A DNA stretch of 13,724 nt from Spirochaetae bacterium HGW-Spirochaetae-7 (GTDB lineage Bacteria > Spirochaetota > Spirochaetia > Treponematales > UBA12059): assembly GCA_002839245.1 (NCBI GenBank), contig PGXR01000054.1:1-13724 (forward strand), written 5' to 3'. Under the pieces are notes generated by a model. The model saw nothing but the letters and a program-made list of their open reading frames with translations. It made no database searches and was not told the DNA's origin. Positions within the stretch are counted from its first letter, which is position 1, and every line of letters begins with the position of its first letter. Below are positions 1 through 5,820 of this stretch, in pieces. The position numbers were made by a program, and so were the translations under genes.

Positions 1-3
1 TAG

Positions 4-18
4 AACTCTTCAAGAGTT
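4..18 (-). terminator. Short inverted repeat just after the beta-barrel gene
   Basis: AACTCTT and AAGAGTT flank a single base, a few bases beyond the stop codon of the minus-strand beta-barrel gene. As RNA this could fold into a small hairpin of about six pairs with a three-base loop. The window edge cuts off what follows on the minus strand, so a U-tract cannot be checked. The position suits a terminator, but the stem is short and AT-rich. Confidence 0.3.
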
Positions 19-22
19 TCGC

Positions 23-637
23 TCATGCCTCAAGCCTAGCATATTTATTACGTTTCCCACCATAAACCCGGAAGCGCCCTACTTTCAAGGGAACCGAACC
101 GCCACCCGAACCGGAGAGCCGGGCAGTAACACCCAGGGATATGGAGAGGGCATCAAAAGTGCCTAAAAAAGAGGTATACTCGGCTCCCAGGGAGAAGGAT
201 ACGTCGTTGAAAACCTGGAACCCCAGGCCTCCGCCCCCGGCAAGGCTGAAATGCATGTCCTGGGCACTGGCGACCCCCGAGAGAACTCCATAGTACCCGC
301 CGGCGCATCCATATCCGAACAGGGACAATCTTTCCCCGAAGGTCATGGTCGTCTGGAGTCCACAGGAACCCTGGAACAGGGTCAATTCAGCTCTTTCAGA
401 CATATCCAGGGGAATATAACTGTAGGAGAGATCAAGTCGGGGGGAAATCCACCTGATTTCAGACAGTCCCACTAGTCCCGATAACCGGCCTCCATAACCC
501 GGAGAGAAATACTCCGCCTTGGTTCCCGTGGGAATCAATACCTGTGGGGTCACAACCATGCCCAGCGATGGTTCCGCCGGCAAGTACATGGAAAATGCAT
601 ATAAACAAACACAGACTATAAGAAATTTTTTTGACAT
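23..637 (-). CDS. Exported small outer-membrane beta-barrel protein, unknown function
   Basis: The product is about 204 residues with an N-terminal signal peptide (KK, then a hydrophobic run to about residue 20, then AEPS). The body is rich in Gly, Ser and aromatic residues in alternating strand-like stretches (for example LDLSYSYIPL, SFSLGAEYTSF, LSISLGVTARLSG), as in small eight-strand-type barrels of spirochaete outer membranes. The ATG at 637 is chosen over the longer ATG at 676 because AAGGAG sits 8 bases upstream of it and the signal peptide begins there. A basic, non-barrel tail of about 25 residues follows the last strand-like segment, so the protein does not end in the usual aromatic residue. 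This could be a periplasmic tail, a shortened larger protein, or a 3' frameshift. It is divergent from the LuxR-type regulator gene and shares its AT-rich composition. Specific function is unknown; the barrel fold is inferred from sequence pattern only. Confidence 0.7.
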   Translation of the reverse strand: MSKKFLIVCVCLYAFSMYLPAEPSLGMVVTPQVLIPTGTKAEYFSPGYGGRLSGLVGLSEIRWISPRLDLSYSYIPLDMSERAELTLFQGSCGLQTTMTFGERLSLFGYGCAGGYYGVLSGVASAQDMHFSLAGGGGLGFQVFNDVSFSLGAEYTSFLGTFDALSISLGVTARLSGSGGGSVPLKVGRFRVYGGKRNKYARLEA

Positions 638-808
638 GCACTCATCTCCTTCGAAAGATATTCTTGATATCCTCAAAGAGGGGGACTGAATGATGTTAAA
701 CCTGGGTGCAGATTCTCCCTAAAATACATAACAATCCACATGTCTCGACTTTGAAGTATATTTTTTTATCCAATACCCGCCGCCATCACATCCTCATGGT
801 ACAAGATT

Positions 809-831
809 ATTTTAGGGCTCCCCCGTAAAAT
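809..831. promoter_or_regulatory. Bulged inverted repeat in divergent promoter region
   Basis: ATTTTAGGG (809-817) pairs with CCCGTAAAAT (822-831), allowing one bulged G at 825 and a four-base loop. The half-site CCCTAAAAT also occurs alone at 717-725, nearer the minus-strand gene. This arrangement fits a dimeric regulator binding site with a distant third half-site. It could also act as a small hairpin in RNA. The regulator encoded next door is an obvious candidate ligand, but that is inference. Confidence 0.4.
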
Positions 832-907
832 CTGTATATAGGACTAAATTCCCATTTTGTTTTTTCTTTTCTTATGATCTGCTGGGGTATAGAATGGACT
901 GTCGAAA

Positions 908-933
908 TTTTAATAATAATCAGATTATTAAAA
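908..933. promoter_or_regulatory. Long AT palindrome upstream of the LuxR-type gene, candidate operator
   Basis: TTTTAATAAT and ATTATTAAAA form perfect 10-base arms around AATCAG. A nested alternative is TAATAAT-CAG-ATTATTA. It ends 50 bases before the ATG of the regulator and just downstream of a TATAGA candidate -10, the usual place for a repressing or autoregulatory operator. A pure AT dyad without U-run asymmetry is more like a protein-binding site than a terminator. Confidence 0.45.
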
Positions 934-983
934 GCAACCATTATATCAAATAATCCTCAATTATCGAAAGGTCGGTATATGCC

Positions 984-1895
984 ATGAGTCATTTTGCCAT
1001 GATTCTCTATACCTTCTGCAGCGTCGCCGATGGGATGACAATTGTCCTTTCCTGGTTTTTATATGCACGATTCCATCACAAGGCATTTAAATATCTCGCT
1101 CTTCTGATGACAGGCGCCCTTCTCTCCATGATCGTGGAGGCTGTAAAATCCTATGATACAATCACCCTGGCAGATTTTGAGACAGTTAAGCGATTGGCAT
1201 ATCTGATACTGGAGCCCGCTGGTGAAATCCTGCAGTTTTTACTCCTGCCCATGGTCGCCTTTGCCGCAGTCGGCAGGACTTTTCCCAAAAAGCTGAACAT
1301 CATAAGTAAAATCTGGGCTACGGTCATGGTCGCCACGTTTCCCCTGGAGGCCATGACCGGTAGCCCGGCCATCAATATGGCCAGAGAACTGGCCGGGCAT
1401 TTCGTTTTTCATATTTCCGCTTACGTGGTAATTTTTATTTATTTCAGGACCGTGAAGAATGATTTATTGATGAAAGCATTGAAAAATTACCTCTTCCTGG
1501 GAATGATGATCATTCCTTCGGCGATCATCTTTCAAACCGGGGTTGCCGCGGGGATTTTCAGGATCAACCACCCGGAGCTTCCTTTTGCCTATATTGTCTA
1601 TTGTCTTCTGTTCAATGGCGTTACCCTGACAAATGCCTTCCGGTACCTGTTTGTGCCCCAAAAAGATATGGAAACGGGTATACCGGATTCATTTATACAG
1701 TCAAATCATATCACCACCCGGGAGAAGGAAATTCTTGAATTGGTATTGGATGGCCTGAACAATAGACAGATAGGAGAAAAGCTGTTCATTTCTGCGAAAA
1801 CCGTGAAAAATCACATTTACAGCGTTTATCAGAAAATCGGTATACAGAACCGGATGCAGCTTGTAAATAAAATAAACGACTCACATTCTCCTTAA
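984..1895 (+). CDS. Membrane-bound LuxR-family transcriptional regulator (7TM-type sensor + HTH)
   Basis: This 303-residue protein joins a membrane domain to a DNA-binding domain. Seven hydrophobic segments are visible, at roughly residues 5-27, 33-54, 70-96, 107-127, 137-157, 168-190 and 198-222. The C-terminal LuxR/FixJ helix-turn-helix spans about residues 242-298: TTREKEILELV, then NRQIGEKLFIS as scaffold and turn, then AKTVKNHIYSVYQKI as recognition helix. The family would sense a membrane or external signal and act directly at promoters; the ligand is unknown. The ATG at 984 has only a weak upstream AAAGG at long spacing; the nearby ATG at 979 is out of frame and stops at once. The gene diverges from the beta-barrel gene and is followed by AT-rich sequence without an obvious strong terminator. 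Low GC and frequent AAA, TTT and ATA codons set it apart from genes after 2.1 kb. Its target may be itself and the neighbouring surface protein. Confidence 0.85.
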   Translation: MSHFAMILYTFCSVADGMTIVLSWFLYARFHHKAFKYLALLMTGALLSMIVEAVKSYDTITLADFETVKRLAYLILEPAGEILQFLLLPMVAFAAVGRTFPKKLNIISKIWATVMVATFPLEAMTGSPAINMARELAGHFVFHISAYVVIFIYFRTVKNDLLMKALKNYLFLGMMIIPSAIIFQTGVAAGIFRINHPELPFAYIVYCLLFNGVTLTNAFRYLFVPQKDMETGIPDSFIQSNHITTREKEILELVLDGLNNRQIGEKLFISAKTVKNHIYSVYQKIGIQNRMQLVNKINDSHSP

Positions 1896-2084
1896 AATCA
1901 CTGAATTTTGTCAGGGGGATGAAACCTCGTTCTTCATCTTCAGATAGAATTGCTGCACCAAGGAATTTGCTCTCTTTTATGTTTGTCCTCGTTGCACGGT
2001 CGTCCCTCGGAACAATTCAGTTAACCGTGTAAACGTGAACGCTGCAGCCTGTGAGGAGCGCGCCGTCTCGTCGTCCATGACGCA

Positions 2085-2135
2085 CCCGTCCGGTGAAGCG
2101 GACGGGCTTGCGCTTCCGCGCGCGTCCCTGCGCGC
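2085..2135 (-). terminator. ychF: Tandem GC-rich hairpins downstream of ychF
   Basis: Two stem-loops follow the ychF stop on the minus strand. The first met is GCGCGC/GCGCGC with a six-base loop (2118-2135). The second is CGGACGGG/CCCGTCCG written as plus-strand arms 2085-2092 and 2099-2106, eight perfect pairs with a six-base loop. No U-tract follows either, so they are not canonical intrinsic terminators. They could stop RNA polymerase inefficiently, protect the 3' end, or be a copy of a dispersed palindromic repeat. Confidence 0.45.
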
Positions 2136-2158
2136 CCAGGACGGCGACGTTGTAAACT

Positions 2159-3268
2159 CTACACGTTGAACTTGAAGAACATCACATCGCCGTCCTGGAC
2201 CACGTACTCCTTGCCTTCGATGCGGATCTTGCCGGCGGCCTTGAGGGCGGCTTCGGTTTCCATGGCATCGATGTCGGCGTACGAGTAGACGTCGGCCTTG
2301 ATGAAGCCCTTCTCGAAGTCCGTGTGTATGACGCCGGCTGCCTGGGGAGCCTTGTCCCCGGCATGGATGGTCCAGGCGCGGCATTCGTCCTTGCCGGAGG
2401 TGAAGAAGGTGCGAAGGCCCAGCAGGCGATACGCGGCGTGTATCAGCGCAGACAGGCCCGATTCCTTGAGCCCGAGCTCGGACAGGAACTCCATCTTGTC
2501 GGCCTCGTTCTCCATCTCGGCGAGTTCAGCCTCGAACTTGCCGCATATGACGACGGCCTCGGAGCCTTCGGAGGCCGCTCGGGCCTGCACGGCGGCCACG
2601 TGGGCGTTGCCGTTGCGCACGCCATCCTCGTCGGTGTTGCAGACGTAGACTTGCTGCTTCATCGTCAGGAGGAACCAGGCCCGGGCCTCGGCAAGCTCCT
2701 CGTCGCTCAGGGCGACGGAACGGGCTGGCTTTCCTTCCTGCAACGCAGGCCTGACCTTGTTGATAGCGTTCACCTCGTGCTCGGCCAGCTTCTTCTGGTC
2801 CCCGCCGAGCTGGCGCATGTTCTTGACGGCCTTTTCGAGGCGCTTGTCCACGGTCTCCAGGTCGGCCAGCGCCAGCTCGGTGGCTATCACGTCGATGTCG
2901 TTGATGGGGTCGACGCGGTTGGCCACGTGGATGATGTCCGGGTCGTCGAAGCAGCGGACCACCTGCGCGATGATGCCGGTCTCCCGGATGTGCGCCAGGA
3001 ACTTGTTCCCGAGGCCTTCGCCCTTGGACGCTCCGGCGACGAGTCCGGCTATGTCGACGAACTCGACCACGGCCGGTATGCGCCGCTCCGGCTGGAACAG
3101 CTCGACGAGACGCTCGAGGCGTGGATCGGGCACCGGTACTATCCCCGTGTTCGGCTCGATCGTGCAGAAGGGGTAATTGGCCGCCTCGGCCTTGGCGCTG
3201 GACAGCGCGGAGAATATTGTCGACTTGCCGACGTTGGGCAGTCCTACTATGCCGCAGTTCAGGGCCAT
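2159..3268 (-). CDS. ychF: Redox-regulated ribosome-associated ATPase/GTPase YchF (OLA1/Obg family)
   Basis: The 369-residue product matches the usual YchF length (about 363-368) end to end. G1 is GLPNVGKST at residues 9-17 (K15), the NYPFCTIEPN switch is at 31-40, G3 is DIAGL at 72-76 followed by the hallmark ASKGEGLGNKFLAHIRE, and H114 of the family's catalytic loop is present. The G4 position reads NTDE (211-214), the Asn-x-x-Glu version that gives this family ATP preference over GTP. The TGS-like C-terminal end is complete (ending GDVMFFKFNV). The ATG at 3268 is preceded by GAGGA and begins exactly at the family's MALNCGIVGLPNVGK; the ATG at 3337 would add 23 unrelated residues. YchF binds ribosomes and is implicated in translation and the oxidative stress response. 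It is monocistronic here and divergent from the aminotransferase. Confidence 0.97.
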   Translation of the reverse strand: MALNCGIVGLPNVGKSTIFSALSSAKAEAANYPFCTIEPNTGIVPVPDPRLERLVELFQPERRIPAVVEFVDIAGLVAGASKGEGLGNKFLAHIRETGIIAQVVRCFDDPDIIHVANRVDPINDIDVIATELALADLETVDKRLEKAVKNMRQLGGDQKKLAEHEVNAINKVRPALQEGKPARSVALSDEELAEARAWFLLTMKQQVYVCNTDEDGVRNGNAHVAAVQARAASEGSEAVVICGKFEAELAEMENEADKMEFLSELGLKESGLSALIHAAYRLLGLRTFFTSGKDECRAWTIHAGDKAPQAAGVIHTDFEKGFIKADVYSYADIDAMETEAALKAAGKIRIEGKEYVVQDGDVMFFKFNV

Positions 3269-3374
3269 GCTTTTCCTCGGGATGATCGGGATGGTAGACT
3301 TCAGAATATCCGCAAAGGACCAGGGGATGCAAGACAAGCCGTTATCGTAGCTGATCGGTACAGGTCCTATCTAT

Positions 3375-3408
3375 ATTTCATTATATGAAATTGCGTTTCA
3401 ATATATTG
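3375..3408. promoter_or_regulatory. Divergent promoter region with two palindromes (ychF / aminotransferase)
   Basis: An AT-rich island lies between two GC-rich divergent genes. ATTTCAT-TAT-ATGAAAT (3375-3391) is a 7-base dyad that overlaps a perfect minus-strand TATAAT (complement of 3380-3385), a likely -10 for ychF with start near 3373. No good -35 is seen for it. Eight bases further on, CAATATATTG (3399-3408) is a perfect 10-base palindrome. Both could be operators controlling the two genes together, or simply AT-rich promoter DNA. Confidence 0.45.
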
Positions 3409-3410
3409 TA

Positions 3411-3439
3411 TTTACTGGAACTTGATAATAGTGTAGTAT
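3411..3439 (+). promoter_or_regulatory. Possible sigma70 promoter of the aminotransferase gene
   Basis: TTTACT (3411-3416) and TAGTAT (3434-3439) are separated by 17 bases, each matching four of six consensus positions. Transcription would start near 3446, about 40 bases before the ATG. The local AT richness supports promoter function, but other -10-like hexamers exist nearby (GATAAT, 3424-3429). Confidence 0.35.
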
Positions 3440-3486
3440 TTCTGTTGCACGAACATCCACAGGCCAGAACCAAGGAGATTTCAGCT

Positions 3487-4731
3487 ATGCCGGATTTCAG
3501 CGCCCTTTTCTCGAAGAACGCCACCAACATGAAGGCGAGCACCATCCGCGAGCTCCTCAAGTTGACCCAGAAACCGGATATAATATCCTTCGCGGGCGGG
3601 CTTCCCGCGCCCGATGTCTTTCCCGTCGAGGATCTCCGGACCGCCGCCAACATCGTCTTCGATACGCAGGCCACGAAGGCGCTGCAGTACGGCACCACCG
3701 AAGGCGACGACGGCCTGAGGGAGGAACTCGTCAAGTTCGAGATGAAGCAGGGCGTTACGCTGAAGAAAGAGAACCTCCTCGTCGTCTCGGCCAGCCAGCA
3801 GGCACTCGACATCGTCGCCAAGCTGTTCCTCGATCCCGGTGACTACGTGATAGCCGGCAGGCCAACCTATCTCGGCGCCCTCCAGGCCATCCAGTCGTAC
3901 TCGGCCAGGGTGCTCGGCATCCCGTTCACCGACGCGCAGGACGGCTTCGACATGGACGCCCTCGAACGGAAGTACGCCGAGGCTCTGGCGGCCGGCAAGA
4001 AGGTCAAGTACATCTACGTCATACCCGACTTCCAGAACCCCGCCGGCTTCTGCTGGAGCCTGGCAAAGCGGAAGGCATTGCTCGATTTCGCCTACAAGAC
4101 AGGCTTGCCCATCGTAGAGGACTCTCCGTACCGCGAGATACGCTTCATAGGCGAATCGATCCCGTCCATCTACGAGATAGACCAGAGGGGCGCCGCAAGG
4201 GCCAACGTGATCAACCTGAAGACATTCTCCAAGATCCTCGCACCCGGCACCCGCATGGGCTGGATCATGGGCGATGCCGCCCTGGTCGCCAAGTGCGTCG
4301 TGGCGAAGCAGGCGATGGACCTCTGCACCAACGTATTTACGCAGATGTGGCTGGCCGAGTACATGCGCACGGGCAAACTTGACAGCGTCATCGAGTCGAC
4401 CCGGGCCAAGTACCGCCTCAAGCGGAACCTGATGGTGGAATCGCTCGGGAAGTACATGCCGAAGAGGGCGGACATCCGCTGGACCGAGCCCGAGGGCGGG
4501 CTTTTCCTATGGATCACGCTTCCGGCTTTCATCGATACCGACAAGCTGCTCCTGGCGGCGATAGAAAAGAAGGTTGCCTTCGTGGCGGGGTCAGGGTTCT
4601 ATATCGACGAGCCCGAGCACAACGCCATGCGCATGAATTTCTCGTACTCCAGCCATGACCAGATCGAGGAAGGCGTCCGCCGCCTGGCGCTGGTCGTCGA
4701 GGAAGCCATAGCCGCCCACGATAAGGCCTGA
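3487..4731 (+). CDS. PLP-dependent aminotransferase, class I/II fold type I (LysN/Aro8/MocR-like)
   Basis: The 414-residue enzyme transfers amino groups using pyridoxal phosphate in the cytoplasm. Family blocks appear in order: ISFAGGLPAPDVFP near the N terminus, ALQYGTTEGDDGLREEL, SASQQALD for cofactor phosphate contact, the RPTYLGALQA loop, IPDFQNPAG holding the Asn/Asp pair region, VEDSPYREIRF, and the Schiff-base lysine K249 in NLKTFSKILAPG, with R256 after it. The C-terminal PEGGLFLWITLP substrate-site segment is intact. These blocks match the alpha-aminoadipate/aromatic/branched-chain group (LysN, Aro8). The substrate cannot be read from sequence alone. Unlike MocR regulators it has no N-terminal GntR domain. 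The ATG at 3487 has AAGGAG nine bases upstream and begins the conserved region; a longer frame from 3385 runs through promoter-like DNA and was rejected. No metabolic partner gene lies next to it. Confidence 0.92.
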   Translation: MPDFSALFSKNATNMKASTIRELLKLTQKPDIISFAGGLPAPDVFPVEDLRTAANIVFDTQATKALQYGTTEGDDGLREELVKFEMKQGVTLKKENLLVVSASQQALDIVAKLFLDPGDYVIAGRPTYLGALQAIQSYSARVLGIPFTDAQDGFDMDALERKYAEALAAGKKVKYIYVIPDFQNPAGFCWSLAKRKALLDFAYKTGLPIVEDSPYREIRFIGESIPSIYEIDQRGAARANVINLKTFSKILAPGTRMGWIMGDAALVAKCVVAKQAMDLCTNVFTQMWLAEYMRTGKLDSVIESTRAKYRLKRNLMVESLGKYMPKRADIRWTEPEGGLFLWITLPAFIDTDKLLLAAIEKKVAFVAGSGFYIDEPEHNAMRMNFSYSSHDQIEEGVRRLALVVEEAIAAHDKA

Positions 4732-4763
4732 TCGGCGGATAGCGGCAGCGGCACGGAGCAAGG

Positions 4764-4817
4764 CAAGCCGGGGCGATACGGGAAGAATACCAGTCGTTTC
4801 CCCGTCGTTCCGGCTTG
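4764..4817 (+). terminator. Long two-part stem-loop after the aminotransferase gene
   Basis: CAAGCCGG (4764-4771) pairs perfectly with CCGGCTTG (4810-4817). Inside, ACGGGAA (4778-4784) pairs with TTCCCCGT (4798-4805) with one bulged base, separated from the outer stem by a 6/4 internal loop. The apical loop is 13 bases. It begins 32 bases after the stop codon and lacks a T-run. It is probably the 3' end structure of the aminotransferase transcript; a structured regulatory RNA is an alternative. Confidence 0.45.
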
Positions 4818-4900
4818 GACATTTCCCCCGCGGCTCCCTTCTCCAGGGCAGCCGCTTCCCTGCCAGCCCCCGGCATGCAAGCCGGCCCCCAGCGAACTCT

Positions 4901-4921
4901 CATTTTTATCATGAAAAAATG
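4901..4921. promoter_or_regulatory. AT-rich inverted repeat upstream of ABC operon promoter
   Basis: CATTTTT (4901-4907) and AAAAATG (4915-4921) are perfect 7-base arms around ATCATGA. The repeat abuts a candidate -35 (TTGATC, 4923-4928). This location suits an activator or repressor site for the ABC operon, or an UP-like AT element. Confidence 0.35.
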
Positions 4922-4922
4922 C

Positions 4923-4952
4923 TTGATCCTCCGCACCTTCCATTCGTATTTT
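4923..4952 (+). promoter_or_regulatory. Possible promoter of the five-gene ABC/LolA-like operon
   Basis: TTGATC (4923-4928) and TATTTT (4947-4952), 18 bases apart, each match the consensus at four of six positions. The start would be near 4959, leaving a leader of about 110 bases. It is the only AT-rich promoter-like patch between the aminotransferase and the operon. Confidence 0.35.
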
Positions 4953-5068
4953 ACTAACCATGCAGCGGACTGCCGACCACGGCCGGAGCGTGTCGGCTGT
5001 AAATTCCGGCGCCGATTACCGGCCTCGCGGCGGATTCGGTCGCGCGTGCAATTTCACAAGGAGATCCC

Positions 5069-5818
5069 ATGGGTATCGTAGAACTCCAGAACGTCCGCAA
5101 AGTCTATCCTCTTGGCAAGCTGCAGGTGGAGGCCGTCAAGGGCGTGTCATTCTGCATTGAAAAAGGCGATTTCATCTCGATCGCAGGCCCGTCCGGCTCG
5201 GGCAAAACGACCATCCTCAACATGATAGGCCTCGTCGACCAGCCGACCAGCGGCGAGGTATTGCTTGACGGCAAGCCGACTTCCAGCCTCAAGGACGCGG
5301 AGCTGACCCGCCTCCGGCACGAGACGCTGGGCTTCATATTCCAGTCGTTCAACCTGATACCCGTGCTCAACGTATGGGAGAACATCGAGTTCCCGCTGTT
5401 GCTCGGCAAGACCCGCGTCGGCAAGGACGAGAAGAAGGAATGGATAGACCACCTTATCGAGGAAGTGGGACTGTCGGACTGGCGCAAGCACAAGCCGAAC
5501 GAGCTGTCCGGCGGCCAGCGCCAGCGCGTCGCCATCGCCAGGGCCCTGGTGACGAGACCGCAGATCGTCCTCGCCGACGAGCCGACCGCCAACCTGGACA
5601 GCGCGACAGGTGAGCAGATCCTCGAACTGATGAAGAAAATCAACCGGGAACTCGAAACCACCTTCATATTCAGCACGCACGACGCGCGCATAGTCGATAC
5701 CGCCGACCATATCATCAGGCTGCGCGACGGCCTCGTTACCGAGAACCGCCGCCGTGACGAGGATGCCACCGCCGCTTGCGCCAGCGCGGATGCAAGCTCC
5801 GGCGCAGCCGGAGCGTGA
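5069..5818 (+). CDS. LolD/MacB-type ABC transporter ATP-binding protein
   Basis: The 249-residue product is a complete ABC ATPase of the group that powers FtsX-fold permeases rather than importers. Walker A is GPSGSGKTT (residues 40-48, K46), the Q-loop is FIFQSFNLIP, the signature is LSGGQ (146-150) with RQRVAIARAL, Walker B is VLADE (167-171) with catalytic E171, the D-loop is NLD, and the switch histidine is H204 in STHD. A LolD/MacB-like V-Y-x-L-G-x-x-x-V-E-A region for adenine stacking is near residue 13. Start ATG 5069 has AAGGAG five bases upstream. It is followed after two bases by the first permease gene, so the two are translationally linked. The last ~20 residues are an Ala/Ser-rich low-complexity tail beyond the family's usual end. 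Role: drives a mechanotransmission-type transporter for lipoprotein or lipid transfer; export of another substrate (MacB-like) is possible. Confidence 0.93.
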   Translation: MGIVELQNVRKVYPLGKLQVEAVKGVSFCIEKGDFISIAGPSGSGKTTILNMIGLVDQPTSGEVLLDGKPTSSLKDAELTRLRHETLGFIFQSFNLIPVLNVWENIEFPLLLGKTRVGKDEKKEWIDHLIEEVGLSDWRKHKPNELSGGQRQRVAIARALVTRPQIVLADEPTANLDSATGEQILELMKKINRELETTFIFSTHDARIVDTADHIIRLRDGLVTENRRRDEDATAACASADASSGAAGA

Positions 5819-5820
5819 CC

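Larger units (their letters stand above)
638..983. other. AT-rich divergent intergenic region (346 bp) between beta-barrel and LuxR-type genes
   Basis: No convincing gene is present. The stretch is AT-rich and holds promoters for both flanking genes by position. Structured elements are a bulged inverted repeat at 809-831, a long palindrome at 908-933, and a 9-base half-site CCCTAAAAT at 717-725 that recurs inverted at 809-817 and, with one extra G, at 822-831. A possible -10 (TATAGA, 888-893) for the regulator lacks a good -35. The density of dyad symmetry suggests a regulated divergent promoter. Confidence 0.6.
4732..5068. other. Gene-free region rich in stem-loops (337 bp)
   Basis: No supported coding sequence is present. 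From left to right it holds a long two-part stem-loop (4764-4817), a hairpin GGCAG/CTGCC (4847-4864), a hairpin CCGGC/GCCGG (4870-4885), an AT-rich inverted repeat (4901-4921), a candidate promoter (4923-4952), and then about 110 bases of GC-rich leader before the ABC operon. The octamer CAAGCCGG occurs at 4764-4771 and 4878-4885 and inverted at 4810-4817. Confidence 0.6.

Noticed and set aside
638..676. Longer start for the beta-barrel gene at 676
   Set aside because: It would bury the AAGGAG site and put 13 extra residues ahead of the signal peptide.
1918..1938. GATGAA/TTCATC hairpin after the LuxR-type gene
   Set aside because: Six weak pairs, a nine-base loop and no adjacent T-run; not distinguishable from chance.
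2324..3388. 354-codon plus-strand open frame opposite ychF
   Set aside because: It is antisense to a complete, highly conserved ychF, has low-complexity His/Asp/Gly/Leu-rich composition typical of GC-rich shadow frames, and lacks a start signal.
3385..3486. Longer N terminus for the aminotransferase from 3385
   Set aside because: The added part is translated AT-rich promoter DNA; a strong AAGGAG precedes the internal ATG at 3487, where the family homology begins.
4911..5081. Small open frame beginning MKKCLILRTF before the ABC operon
   Set aside because: No Shine-Dalgarno sequence, Arg-rich translation of GC-rich leader DNA, and overlap with the ATPase start; the ATG lies inside an inverted repeat.
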